From: Streptomyces sp. XD-27
GTDB lineage: Bacteria > Actinomycetota > Actinomycetes > Streptomycetales > Streptomycetaceae
Assembly: GCF_030553055.1 (NCBI RefSeq)
Contig: NZ_CP130713.1
Location: 2,108,001-2,172,000, forward strand
Direction: 5' to 3'
DNA: 64,000 nucleotides
Part shown: positions 41,860 to 50,238 of the stretch, one piece after another
Position numbering within the stretch: position 1 is the first letter of the stretch
Layout: the number at the start of each line of letters is the position of its first letter
Notes under the pieces: model-generated
What the model saw: the letters and a program-made list of their open reading frames with translations, nothing else
Databases searched by the model: none
What the model was told of the DNA's origin: nothing
Program-made: the position numbers and the translations under genes

Positions 41860-42617
41860 GCCCCCGCCCGACCGGTCGCGTCGGCCGCGGCGTCCCCCGC
41901 GGGCAGGTGCGGCTTGGTGGCGTAGGCCACGAAGCTCTTGCCGATCAGCGGGTTGAGCGCCTGCTCGGCGAGCCGGGTGGCCAGCGGCTTCTTCATGATG
42001 TCCCAGACCAGCAGCTTGTGGTACGCGCGGACGGGCAGGGCCTTGTCGTTGTCCACGCCGAAGGCGCACTTGAGCCACCAGTACGGCGAGTGCAGCGCGT
42101 GCGCGTGGTGGGTGCCGTAGGGGCGCAGCCCGGCCTCGCGCATCTTGGCGAGGAGTTCCTCGGCGCGGTAGATGCGGATGTGGCCGCCCTCGACCTCGTG
42201 GTACGCGTCCGACAGCGCCCAGCAGACCTTCTCCGGCCCGTAGCGCGGCACGGTGACCGCGATCCGGCCGCCGGGCCTGAGCACGCGGACCATCTCGGCG
42301 AGCACGCCCTTGTCGTCCGGGATGTGCTCCATCACCTCGGAGATGATGACGACGTCGAAGCTGTCGTCGGGGAAGGGCAGGGCGAGCGCGTCGCCTTCCA
42401 TGGCGGTGGCGGTGGCGCCTTCGGGGGCCTCACCGGCCTCCTTCATGGCGGCGAACCACTTGGCGACCTCTCGTATCTCGTCGCCGTTGCGGTCGAGCGC
42501 GACGACGTGCGCGCCGCGCCGGTAGCACTCGAAGGCGTGCCGCCCCGCGCCGCACCCCAGGTCGAGGACGCGGTCGCCGGGGGCGAGCGGGAAGCGGGAG
42601 AAGTCGACGGTCAGCAA
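41856..42617 (-). CDS. Class I SAM-dependent methyltransferase of the trio
   Basis: A 253-residue methyltransferase: RVLDLGCGAGRHAFECYRRG, VVALDRNGDEIREVAKWFAA, DDSFDVVIISEVMEHIPDD and VLRPGGRIAVTVPRYGPEKV. Start TTG 42617 gives the natural N-terminus LTVDFSRFPLAPGDR; the ribosome binding site is weak. It lies between the glycosyltransferase and toroid genes, overlapping the latter. The gap to the glycosyltransferase contains a G9 run at 42667-42675. Confidence 0.85.
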   Translation of the reverse strand: MLTVDFSRFPLAPGDRVLDLGCGAGRHAFECYRRGAHVVALDRNGDEIREVAKWFAAMKEAGEAPEGATATAMEGDALALPFPDDSFDVVIISEVMEHIPDDKGVLAEMVRVLRPGGRIAVTVPRYGPEKVCWALSDAYHEVEGGHIRIYRAEELLAKMREAGLRPYGTHHAHALHSPYWWLKCAFGVDNDKALPVRAYHKLLVWDIMKKPLATRLAEQALNPLIGKSFVAYATKPHLPAGDAAADATGRAGA

Positions 42618-42705
42618 TGGGGTCTGCTTTCGTCCGGCGGGTGGCAGGCGGTCGGTCGGGGCGGGCGGGGGGGGGACGGCGGACCGGGCGGGCCGTCCCC
42701 GTAGG

Positions 42706-44019
42706 TCAGGTGAGCTGCCGGGGCGGGGCGGTGGCCGGTCGCGGCATCCCGGCGCGGGCGGTGGCACGCCGCGCCTCGATGGCGGCGCGGTAGTGCTCGG
42801 CGGTGCCGCGGGCGGCCTGTTCCCAGGTGAAGCGGGCCAGGACGCGGTCCCGGCCGGCCGCGCCGAGTCTGCGCCGCAGGTCGGCGTCGCCCAGCAGCCG
42901 GCCGAGCGCGGTGGCCAACGCGTCCGCGTCACCGGGCGGTACGGCCAGGCAGGTCTCGCCGTCGGGGCCCGCGACCTCCGGGATGGCGCCGCCGGTGGTG
43001 GCGACCAGCGGGGTGCCGGTGGCCATGGCCTCGGCCGCCGGGAGGGAGAAGCCTTCATATAGAGAGGGGACGCAGGAGACCTGGGCGCCGCGGACGAGGT
43101 CGACGAGTTCGGCGTCGCTGATGCCCTTGACGAACCGGACGGCGCCGTCGAGTCCGTGCCGGGCGACGGCGTCGGCCACGGGGCCCTTCTCGGGCCGCTT
43201 GCCGACGACGACGAGGTGGGCGTCGGGCCGCTCGGCGCGGACCTTGGCGAGCGCCTCGACGAGATGGACCAACCCCTTGAGCGGGACGTCGGCGCTGGAG
43301 GTGGTGACGATCCTGCCCGGCACCTCGGGGACGGCCGGGTCCGGCGAGAACAGCCGGGTGTCCGCGCCGATGGGGACGACGTGGATCCGGTCCGGGCGCA
43401 CGCCGAGGTCTTCCATGATCTCCTGGCGGGAGGAGCCGGAGACGGTGAGCACCGAGGGCAGCCGGGCGGCGACCCGCTTCTGCATGCGGGTGAAGCCGTA
43501 CCAGCGGCGCACGGACAGGCGGCGCTTCCAGGTGGTGGCCGCGGCGAGCTCCAGTCGGCGGTCCACGGTGATGGGGTGGTGGATCGTGGTGACGAGCGGG
43601 AAGCCGATCCGGTCCAGGCCGAGCAGCCCGTAGCCGAGGGTCTGGTTGTCGTGGACGACGTCGAACTCACCGCGCCGGGCGGCCAGGTGGCGGCGGGCGC
43701 GGAGGCTGAACGTCAGCGGCTCGGGGAAGCCGCCGGTCCACATGGTGCCGACCTCCAGGGCGTCGACCCAGTCGCGGTACTCCTCCCGCCGCGGCGTGCG
43801 GAAGGGGTCGGGCTGCCGGTAGAGGTCGAGGCTGGGCAGCTCGGTGAGGGGCACGCCGTCGTCGAGGACGGGGTACGGCTGCGCGCCGATGACCTCCACG
43901 CTGTGGCCGAGCCGTGCCAGCTCGCGCGACAGATGGCGCACGTACACGCCCTGGCCGCCGCAGAACGGGTTCCCTTTGTAGGTGAGCAGCGCGATGCGCA
44001 GCGGCCTGTCGCCGGTCAC
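42706..44019 (-). CDS. GT4 family glycosyltransferase
   Basis: A 437-residue retaining glycosyltransferase: RIALLTYKGNPFCGGQGVYV at the N-terminus, VHDNQTLGYGLLGL, the donor-binding VKGISDAELVDLVRGAQVSC and SLYEGFSLPAAEAMATGTPL with the EX7E glutamates. It probably transfers a sugar from a nucleotide donor to a lipid or glycan. GTG 44019 follows GGGG. It diverges from kstR, with an operator between them at 44075-44088. Confidence 0.9.
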   Translation of the reverse strand: MTGDRPLRIALLTYKGNPFCGGQGVYVRHLSRELARLGHSVEVIGAQPYPVLDDGVPLTELPSLDLYRQPDPFRTPRREEYRDWVDALEVGTMWTGGFPEPLTFSLRARRHLAARRGEFDVVHDNQTLGYGLLGLDRIGFPLVTTIHHPITVDRRLELAAATTWKRRLSVRRWYGFTRMQKRVAARLPSVLTVSGSSRQEIMEDLGVRPDRIHVVPIGADTRLFSPDPAVPEVPGRIVTTSSADVPLKGLVHLVEALAKVRAERPDAHLVVVGKRPEKGPVADAVARHGLDGAVRFVKGISDAELVDLVRGAQVSCVPSLYEGFSLPAAEAMATGTPLVATTGGAIPEVAGPDGETCLAVPPGDADALATALGRLLGDADLRRRLGAAGRDRVLARFTWEQAARGTAEHYRAAIEARRATARAGMPRPATAPPRQLT

Positions 44020-44074
44020 TCGCGGCCCCCTTCTCGGTGCAGTTCAGCGGGAGCGTATCCGCAAGCAAACGGCT

Positions 44075-44088
44075 AGAACAAGTTTCAC
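44075..44088. promoter_or_regulatory. KstR-type operator between glycosyltransferase and kstR
   Basis: TAGAACAAGTTTCA fits TnnAACnnGTTnnA at every position. It is 56 bases upstream of the glycosyltransferase start and about 200 bases upstream of the repressor start, consistent with autoregulation and control of the trio. Confidence 0.75.
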
Positions 44089-44284
44089 TTACGGATCGCC
44101 GGAGAAGTCTCGAAGATACCTGCCCATGCCACCTTCCCCCGGGGCAGGACAGGTGATCCGCGCCACTGGGGGCCGCCCTCGGCCGGCCTGCCGCGACGAC
44201 GTGAATGACTCGCGCCGTTCCTCCGGCCCTGCCATCATGCACGGAGTCCGCAGCCTGCAGACGGAACGCACCGAAGTAGGACAC

Positions 44285-44911
44285 ATGACCGCAGAAGCCA
44301 AGCCAGCCTCCTTGCAGCTGACCGAGCGGCAGGAGGCGCGTCGCCGCCGGATCCTGCACGCCAGTGCCCAGCTGGCGAGCCGCGGCGGCTTCGACGCTGT
44401 GCAGATGCGCGAGGTGGCCGAGTTGTCCAGCGTGGCGCTCGGCACGCTCTACCGCTACTTCCCCTCCAAGGTGCATCTGCTCGTCGCGACGATGCAGGAC
44501 CAGTTGCAGCAGATGCACGAGACGCTGCGGAAGCGGCCGCCCACCGAGCGGGAGCCCGCCGCCCGGGTCGCCCAGACCCTGATGCGCGCCTTCCGCGCAC
44601 TCCAGCGGGAGCCGCACCTGGCGGACGCGATGGTGCGGGCCCTGACGTTCGCGGACCGCTCGGTGAGCCCGGAGGTGGACACGGTCTCCCGGCTGACCAC
44701 GGCCATCATCCTGGACGCGATGGGGCTTCAGGGCCCGCCCACGGCGGAGCAGTTGTCCGCGGTGCGGGTGATCGAGCACACGTGGCACTCGGCGCTGGTC
44801 ACCTGGCTGTCGGGGCGGGCGTCGATCGCCCAGGTGAAGATCGACATCGAGACGGTGTGCCGGCTGATCGACATCACCGCGCCACCGGGCAGGACCCACT
44901 CCCCGAGCTAG
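44285..44911 (+). CDS. kstR: TetR-family repressor, KstR homologue
   Basis: A 208-residue TetR protein. The N-terminal HTH region (GGFDAVQMREVAELSSVALG, then TLYRYFPSKVHLLVATM) is very close to mycobacterial KstR, the steroid-responsive repressor of cholesterol catabolism, as I recall its sequence. The C-terminal region ends with VTWLSGRASIAQVKIDIETV, again KstR-like. KstR is released by 3-oxo-steroid acyl-CoAs. ATG 44285 is preferred over ATG 44237. Its stop overlaps the ferredoxin stop in the palindrome CTAG. Confidence 0.88.
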   Translation: MTAEAKPASLQLTERQEARRRRILHASAQLASRGGFDAVQMREVAELSSVALGTLYRYFPSKVHLLVATMQDQLQQMHETLRKRPPTEREPAARVAQTLMRAFRALQREPHLADAMVRALTFADRSVSPEVDTVSRLTTAIILDAMGLQGPPTAEQLSAVRVIEHTWHSALVTWLSGRASIAQVKIDIETVCRLIDITAPPGRTHSPS

Positions 44912-45171
44912 TCCTCCGGAGGGAAGACCGGTTCGCCCGTGCCGCTCAGGCGCAGCAGGACGGCCTCGACCGGGCAGCCCTCCGCCGCGCTCAGCACCGC
45001 GTCCGAGGCCGGCACTTCGGCGTCGGACGGCCGCGACCGACGGGACGCGTCGAGCCGGAACGCCTCCGGCGCCGTATGGACGCACATCCCCGAGCCGACA
45101 CACAGCGCGCGGTCGACCTCCACCCGCCAGCGGTCCCCCGTGTCCGGCGTATCCGCCGTGTCCCCCATCAC
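44908..45171 (-). CDS. 3Fe-4S ferredoxin
   Basis: An 87-residue ferredoxin with CVGSGMC (C-x5-C) and CPVEA later, the cluster pattern of P450-partner 3Fe-4S ferredoxins. The start is GTG 45171 or ATG 45168. It is a likely electron donor to the CYP125-like P450 at 56691-57923, though 11 kb apart. It is cotranscribed with the aldehyde dehydrogenase gene. Its gene converges on kstR. Confidence 0.9.
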   Translation of the reverse strand: MMGDTADTPDTGDRWRVEVDRALCVGSGMCVHTAPEAFRLDASRRSRPSDAEVPASDAVLSAAEGCPVEAVLLRLSGTGEPVFPPED

Positions 45172-45172
45172 C

Positions 45173-46642
45173 TCAGCCCTCCCAGTCGGCGGGCAGATGG
45201 ATCGTCTGGTGCTCCAGGTAGGCGGCGAACCCCTCGGGGCCGAACTCCCGCCCCAGGCCGGAGTTCTTGAAGCCGCCGAACGGGCCGAGCATGTCGAGGC
45301 TGAAGGTGTTCACGGAGAACGTTCCGGTGCGGATGCGCCGGGCCACGCCGATGCCGCGTTCGACGTCGGCGGTCCACACGCTGCCGGAGAGCCCGTAATC
45401 GGAGTCGTCGGCGATCCGCACCGCCTCCTCCTCGCTCTCGTACGGCAGCAGGCAGATGACGGGGCCGAAGATCTCCTCACGGGCGATCCGCATGTCGTTG
45501 CGGACGTTCCCGAAGAGGGTCGGTTCGACGTACCAGCCGGTCTCGGGGGAGGCGGGGCGGCCGCCTCCGGTGAGCAGTTCGGCGCCCTCGCGCCGCCCGA
45601 GGTCGATGTAGTCGAACGAGCGCTGCTGCTGGCGGCGCGCGACCAGCGGGCCGACCTGGGTGGCCGGGTCGAACGGGTCCCCGACGACCAGCGCGGAGGC
45701 GGCGGCCGCGAGGCGTTCGGCGATCTCCGCGTAGTGGTCGCGCGGGGCGAGGATGCGGGTCTGGGCAACGCACGCCTGGCCGTTGTTCATCCACGCGTTG
45801 GGGACGATGCCGCCGACGGCGGCGTCCAGATCGGCGTCGGGCAGGATGACGGCCGCCGACTTGCCGCCCAACTCCAGCGTCACCCGCGTCAGTCGGCGGG
45901 CGGCGACCTCCATGACGCGCCGGCCCGCTGCCACGGACCCGGTGAACGACACCTTGTCGACGCCCGGGTGCCCCACCAGGTACTCGCCGACCTCCGGGCC
46001 CGCGGGCAGGACGGACAGCACGCCGTCCGGCAGCCCCGCCTCGGCGGCGATCTCCGCGAGCAGGTACGAGTCGAGCGGGGCCTCCGGGGAGGGCTTGAGG
46101 ATCACCGGGCAGCCGGCCAGCAGCGCGGGCGCGAGCTTGGCCGCGGCCACGAACTGCGGGGCGTTCCACGGCACGACGGCCGCCACCACCCCGACCGGGG
46201 CGCGCCGCACCAGCAGCGGCCCCAGGATGCCGGTGCGCCGCTCCTCGTAGCCGGTGTCGCGGGCGACCGCGAGGGCCGCCTCCCACACCATCACCGCGCC
46301 GAGCGCCTGGCCGAGGACGCTCCAGGAGTACGGGCTGCCGTTCTGGGCGGTGACGGTCCGGGCGACCTCCTCGTGCCGGGCGGCGAGCGCGTCCTTGATC
46401 CGGGTGACGACCGCGATCCGCTCCTTGGGGTCGCTACGCGGCCAGGGGCCGGCGTCGAAGGCGGCGCGCGCGGTGGCGACCGCCCGGTCCACGTCCTCGC
46501 GGGTGGCGTGCGGTACGCGGCCGATGACCGCCTCCGTGTGCGGTGAGACGACCTCGATGGTGCCGCGGCCCGCGGGTTCGGCCGGGGCGCCGCCGATGAC
46601 CAGGTGGCCGTACTCGACACGGCCGTTCGCGGGGTCCGTCAT
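45173..46642 (-). CDS. Aldehyde dehydrogenase
   Basis: A 489-residue NAD-dependent enzyme: VVAAVVPWNAPQFVAAAKLA, FTGSVAAGRRVMEVAARR, the general base in LTRVTLELGGKSAAV, and the catalytic Cys in NNGQACVAQTRIL. ATG 46642 has GAGG upstream. In steroid side-chain degradation such enzymes oxidise the aldehyde made from C26/C27 alcohols; that role is inferred from neighbours. It overlaps or abuts the ferredoxin start, so the two form an operon. Confidence 0.92.
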   Translation of the reverse strand: MTDPANGRVEYGHLVIGGAPAEPAGRGTIEVVSPHTEAVIGRVPHATREDVDRAVATARAAFDAGPWPRSDPKERIAVVTRIKDALAARHEEVARTVTAQNGSPYSWSVLGQALGAVMVWEAALAVARDTGYEERRTGILGPLLVRRAPVGVVAAVVPWNAPQFVAAAKLAPALLAGCPVILKPSPEAPLDSYLLAEIAAEAGLPDGVLSVLPAGPEVGEYLVGHPGVDKVSFTGSVAAGRRVMEVAARRLTRVTLELGGKSAAVILPDADLDAAVGGIVPNAWMNNGQACVAQTRILAPRDHYAEIAERLAAAASALVVGDPFDPATQVGPLVARRQQQRSFDYIDLGRREGAELLTGGGRPASPETGWYVEPTLFGNVRNDMRIAREEIFGPVICLLPYESEEEAVRIADDSDYGLSGSVWTADVERGIGVARRIRTGTFSVNTFSLDMLGPFGGFKNSGLGREFGPEGFAAYLEHQTIHLPADWEG

Positions 46643-46690
46643 GGTGGGAACCTCCAGGGATTCGGCCGCCGCCCGGCTCCGGACAAATAA

Positions 46691-46723
46691 CTGACGCTAC
46701 GTCAGAAACTGATACCAGTTCTC
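46691..46723. promoter_or_regulatory. Two inverted repeats between aldehyde dehydrogenase and MBL genes
   Basis: CTGACG-CTA-CGTCAG (46691-46705) is a perfect palindrome; directly after it, AGAAACTGATACCAGTTCT is a near-palindrome. Neither fits the KstR consensus well (the second has AACTGGTA in reverse). They suit TetR-type operators for a divergent promoter. Confidence 0.55.
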
Positions 46724-46763
46724 GCTATAGTGGGCAACGGCCGTGCGGCGACAGGGGGTTGAC

Positions 46764-47824
46764 GTGACCGATGAGGCGACCGCTCCGGTGACCTCGCACG
46801 GCGGCGGCGTGTGGAGCATCCCGGTCCCGATCCCCGGCAACCCGCTCGGCCACACCCTCGTCCACGTCCTGGACACCGATCGCGGCCCGGTCCTGATCGA
46901 CACCGGCTGGGACGATCCGACGGCCTGGGACGCACTCACCACCGGCCTGACCGCCTGCGGCACCGCCGTGTCGGACATCCACGGCGTCGTCCTCACCCAC
47001 CACCACCCCGACCACCACGGGCTCTCCGGCCGGGTGCGCGAAGCGTCCGGCGCGTGGCTGGCCATGCACGCCGCCGACGCGGCCGTGGTGCGCCGCACCA
47101 GCGCCGCGGCGCCCGGCCGGTGGCTCGACTACCTCACCGACCGGCTCGCCGCCGCCGGGGCGCCCGCGGACCACCTCGCCCCGCTGCGCGCCGCCCGCGC
47201 CGCGGGACGCGCCGGCGACCTGCCCGGCCTCGCCGCCGCGCTGCCCGACCGGCACATCGCCCCCGGCGCCCTCCTCGACCTGCCCGGCCGCAGGCTGCGG
47301 GCCGTATGGACACCGGGCCACACCCCGGGCCACGTCTGCCTGCACCTGGAGGAGGAGCATCCGGCGGGCGCGCCCGGCAACGGCCGGCTGTTCTCCGGCG
47401 ACCACCTGCTCCCGGGCATCTCCCCGCACATCGGCCTCTACGAGGACCCGGACGACGACGGACCCGCGGGGAGGCCGACCCGCTCGGCGACTACCTCGAC
47501 TCCCTCGGCCGCGTGGGCCGGCTCGGCCCGGCCGAGGTGCTCCCGGCCCATCAGCACGCGTTCACCGGCGCCGACCGCCGCGTCGGCGAACTGCTCGACC
47601 ACCACGCCGACCGCCTGGCCGGCGTACGGGACCTGCTGGCGACCCCGCGCACGCCCTGGCGGCTCGCCGAGCGCATGCGCTGGAACCGCCCGTGGGCGGA
47701 CATCCCGTACGGCTCGCGGAACATCGCGGTCGCGGAGGCGGAGGCGCATCTGCGGCACCTGGTGAAGCGGGGGCGGGCGGCGGCGGTGCCGGGCACCGAC
47801 CCGGTCGCGTACCAGGCGGTGTGA
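46764..47824 (+). CDS. Metallo-beta-lactamase-fold hydrolase, frameshifted
   Basis: An MBL-fold protein: IDTGWDDPTAWDALTTGL, the metal motif THHHPDHHGLSG, and TPGHTPGHVCLHLEEEHPA plus LFSGDHLLPGIS. The frame breaks in the G4 run 47468-47471. One added G gives DPLGDYLDSLGRVGRLGPAE onward and a 353-residue protein. GTG 46764 follows AGGGGG. It may hydrolyse a thioester or lactone; diverging from the aldehyde dehydrogenase suggests a link to the same pathway. Confidence 0.85.
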
Positions 47825-47849
47825 GTCCCGCGTGAGTCCCGCCCGGCGC

Positions 47850-48016
47850 CGGGTGGTCCTCCGACCTCCCGGTAAGGCGCCGGTTAAGGTGGGCGTGCAC
47901 AACTTCATGCGTGACCGATCGGGGAAAGCCGGTGCGATTCCGGCGCTGACCCGCAACCGTGAGTACGGCCCGCGCCCGCCGGTACGGCTGGCCGACCGTA
48001 TGAGCCGGAGCACCCG
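47850..48016 (+). promoter_or_regulatory. Cobalamin riboswitch
   Basis: The aptamer contains GGGGAAAGCCGGTGCGATTC and then CGCTGACCCGCAACCGTGA, the standard B12-element core. P1 is formed by CGGGTG and CTCCG at the 5' side with CGGAG and CACCCG at the 3' side. It precedes the operon 48188-54572, so high B12 should shut the operon off. Confidence 0.93.
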
Positions 48017-48036
48017 TCGGCCACACCGAAGGCTCC

Positions 48037-48068
48037 CGCGCACCGGTCGCCGACGCGACCGGTGCGCG
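48037..48068 (+). terminator. Strong hairpin in the riboswitch expression platform
   Basis: CGCGCACCGGTCGC pairs perfectly with GCGACCGGTGCGCG around a CGAC loop, 21 bases after the aptamer. There is no U tract. It may act as terminator or sequestering stem that responds to ligand. Confidence 0.6.
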
Positions 48069-48187
48069 GCACCGTCGAGGTCTACGGAGCTGAGCCCGGT
48101 GCCACCGTGCGCGTGCCGCGCACGGGTGGACGGCCGTGTCTCAGCTGCGTGCAGAACACCGCGAACACACACCGAGAGGCACCGTCC

Positions 48188-49492
48188 ATGAACGTACGCC
48201 GCAGCGCCGCGGCCCTGGCCGTCTCCGTCGTCCTCGGCGCGGCCGCCGCCCCGGCGGCGTTCGCCGACGACGCCCCCTCCCCGAAGCCGAAGCAGTCCGC
48301 GCTGCCGCAGGGGCTGTACGGGACCAAGGACCCCACGTACGACGGCGTGTGGCGGCAGTCCCTGGCGCTGCTCGCCCAGGACGCGGTCGGCGTCACCCCG
48401 GCGGAGTCGGGTGTGAAGTGGCTGGCCGGGCAGCAGTGCGCGGACGGCGGCTTTGTGCCGTTCCGGCACGAGACCGCCACCCCGTGCACGGCGAAGAACG
48501 TCGACAGCAACGCCACCGCGGCCGCCGTGCAGGCGCTCGCCGCGGTCGGCGGGCACGGCGCGGCCGTCGAGAAGGGCGTCGGCTGGCTGAAGAAGAACCA
48601 GAACGAGGACGGCGGCTGGGGGATGAACCCCGGCGGCGACAGCGACGCCAACTCCACGGCCGTGGCCGTCGGCGCGCTCGCCGCCGCCGGGCAGGACCCG
48701 GCGAAGATCGCCTCCGCGAAGGGCGGCAAGACGCCGTACGACGCGCTGCTCGCGCTGCGGCTGGGCTGCGACGCGAAGAAGGACGAGCGCGGGGCGTTCG
48801 CGTACCAGCCCGGTAAGGGCGACCTGGCCCCGAACGACGTGGCCACCGTCGCCGCCGCGCTCGGCGCCACCGGCCAGGGCTTCGTGTTCGAGCCGGTCGG
48901 CAGGGACGACGACGAGGCGGTCGAGCCGCTGGAGTGCGGAGCGGGCGCCGACAAGAGCGACACGAAGGCCAAGGGCGCGGCCGCGGCGGAGGACGCCGCC
49001 GACGCGGCGGACGCGTACCTGGTCGCCAAGCTGGCCGGGAACGGCCAGCACCTGATGGCCGCCCTGCCCGGCCAGGACCCGAAGCCCGACCTCGGCAGCA
49101 CCGCCGACGCGGTGCTCGCGCTCGCGGCGGGCGAGCATCGGGCCGCGGCCGCCAAGCCGCTCGCCTGGCTCCAGGGCAAGGACAGCGGCGCGGTCGCGTG
49201 GGCCAAGGACGACCCGGGCGCGCTGGCCAAGCTGATCCTGGCCACCCGCTCGGTCGGCGGCGACCCGCGCGACTTCGGCGGTACGGACCTGGTACGTGCG
49301 CTGAACGCCACCGGCCCCAAGCCCGCGGCCGCCTCGGACCACTCCGGCACGCAGAAGCAGGCCGACGAGGACAAGAAGAAGGACGACAAGGGCGACAGCC
49401 CGTTCGGCCTGTGGTGGTTCATCGGCGTGTGCGCGGTCGCGGGCATCGGCATCGGCTTCCTGCTCAGCGGCCGGAAGAAGCAGCAGCTCTGA
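48188..49492 (+). CDS. Secreted, membrane-anchored alpha/alpha-toroid protein (transcobalamin-like fold)
   Basis: A 434-residue exported protein: signal peptide at residues 1-28 (RSAAALAVSVVLGAAAAPAA), then prenyltransferase/squalene-cyclase-type repeats (GVKWLAGQQCADGGFVPF, VGWLKKNQNEDGGWGMNPGG). Near the end come a Lys/Asp linker and a membrane helix (FGLWWFIGVCAVAGIGIGF). Human intrinsic factor and transcobalamin use this toroid to bind B12. Riboswitch control and the ECF genes downstream support a B12-capture role, which is inference. Confidence 0.75.
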   Translation: MNVRRSAAALAVSVVLGAAAAPAAFADDAPSPKPKQSALPQGLYGTKDPTYDGVWRQSLALLAQDAVGVTPAESGVKWLAGQQCADGGFVPFRHETATPCTAKNVDSNATAAAVQALAAVGGHGAAVEKGVGWLKKNQNEDGGWGMNPGGDSDANSTAVAVGALAAAGQDPAKIASAKGGKTPYDALLALRLGCDAKKDERGAFAYQPGKGDLAPNDVATVAAALGATGQGFVFEPVGRDDDEAVEPLECGAGADKSDTKAKGAAAAEDAADAADAYLVAKLAGNGQHLMAALPGQDPKPDLGSTADAVLALAAGEHRAAAAKPLAWLQGKDSGAVAWAKDDPGALAKLILATRSVGGDPRDFGGTDLVRALNATGPKPAAASDHSGTQKQADEDKKKDDKGDSPFGLWWFIGVCAVAGIGIGFLLSGRKKQQL

Positions 49493-50238
49493 TGGCTGAA
49501 CGGTCCGTGGCACGGCGTCCGTACGGGCGGGACGCGCCGGCCAGGCCGGTCGCGCTGGTCTCGTCGCTGTGCGCCGGGCTGCTGCTCGTCGTCCTGGGCG
49601 CCGCCCCCGCGCACGCCCAGGGCTACCGCTACTGGTCGTTCTGGGAGCGGGACGGCGACGCGTGGACGTACGCCACCCAGGGGCCGTCGACCGCGCGGCC
49701 GGACGACGGCGAGACCATCGGCTTCCGGTTCGCCGTCAGCGAGGACTCCCGGAACGCCGCCCAGCCGCGCGGCGCCGCCGACTTCGACGCCATCTGCGCG
49801 GGCACCCCGGCCAAGGGCGACGCCAAGCGGGTCGCCGTCGTCATCGACTTCGGTACGGCGGCCCACGCGCCCGACGGCGAGACCCCGCCCCCGGCCCGCA
49901 CCGCATGCGCGCGGGTCCGCAGTGGGGCGAGCGCGGCGGAGGCGCTCGCGGCCGTCGCGAAGCCGCTGCGCTACGGCTCGTCGGCGCTGCTGTGCGGCAT
50001 CGCCGACTACCCGCGGTCCGGCTGCGCCGAGCAGGCGGACCGTTCCGGTACGGGATCCGGTGCGGACTCCGGCGACGAGTCGGCGACGGGCACGGCACGC
50101 CCCGGGCGGTCCGGCGAGCGCGCCGACGGTGAGGACAACGGCGGCGAAGGGCCGTCGACCGGCCTGCTCGGCGGGGCCGCAGCCGTGGTCGCACTCGGCG
50201 CGGCCGCGTGGTGGCAGACCCGCCGTCGCCGCGGATGA
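49492..50238 (+). CDS. Secreted anchored protein (SCO2322-like), possible beta-domain partner
   Basis: A 248-residue protein with a signal peptide (residues 18-43), a ~120-residue domain starting GYRYWSFWERDGDAWTYATQ, a polar Ser/Gly/Asp linker and a C-terminal membrane helix with RRRR end. ATG 49492 overlaps the previous stop (TGATG). The YWSFW and W-Y motif pattern recalls the DUF4430-type beta domain that pairs with the toroid in intrinsic factor; I hold this as a hypothesis only. It resembles proteins annotated as the SCO2322 family in Streptomyces. Confidence 0.7.
   Translation: MAERSVARRPYGRDAPARPVALVSSLCAGLLLVVLGAAPAHAQGYRYWSFWERDGDAWTYATQGPSTARPDDGETIGFRFAVSEDSRNAAQPRGAADFDAICAGTPAKGDAKRVAVVIDFGTAAHAPDGETPPPARTACARVRSGASAAEALAAVAKPLRYGSSALLCGIADYPRSGCAEQADRSGTGSGADSGDESATGTARPGRSGERADGEDNGGEGPSTGLLGGAAAVVALGAAAWWQTRRRRG

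Noticed and set aside
43964..43971. AACGGGTT, a KstR core match
   Set aside because: It lies inside the glycosyltransferase coding sequence, and the outer T/A positions do not match.
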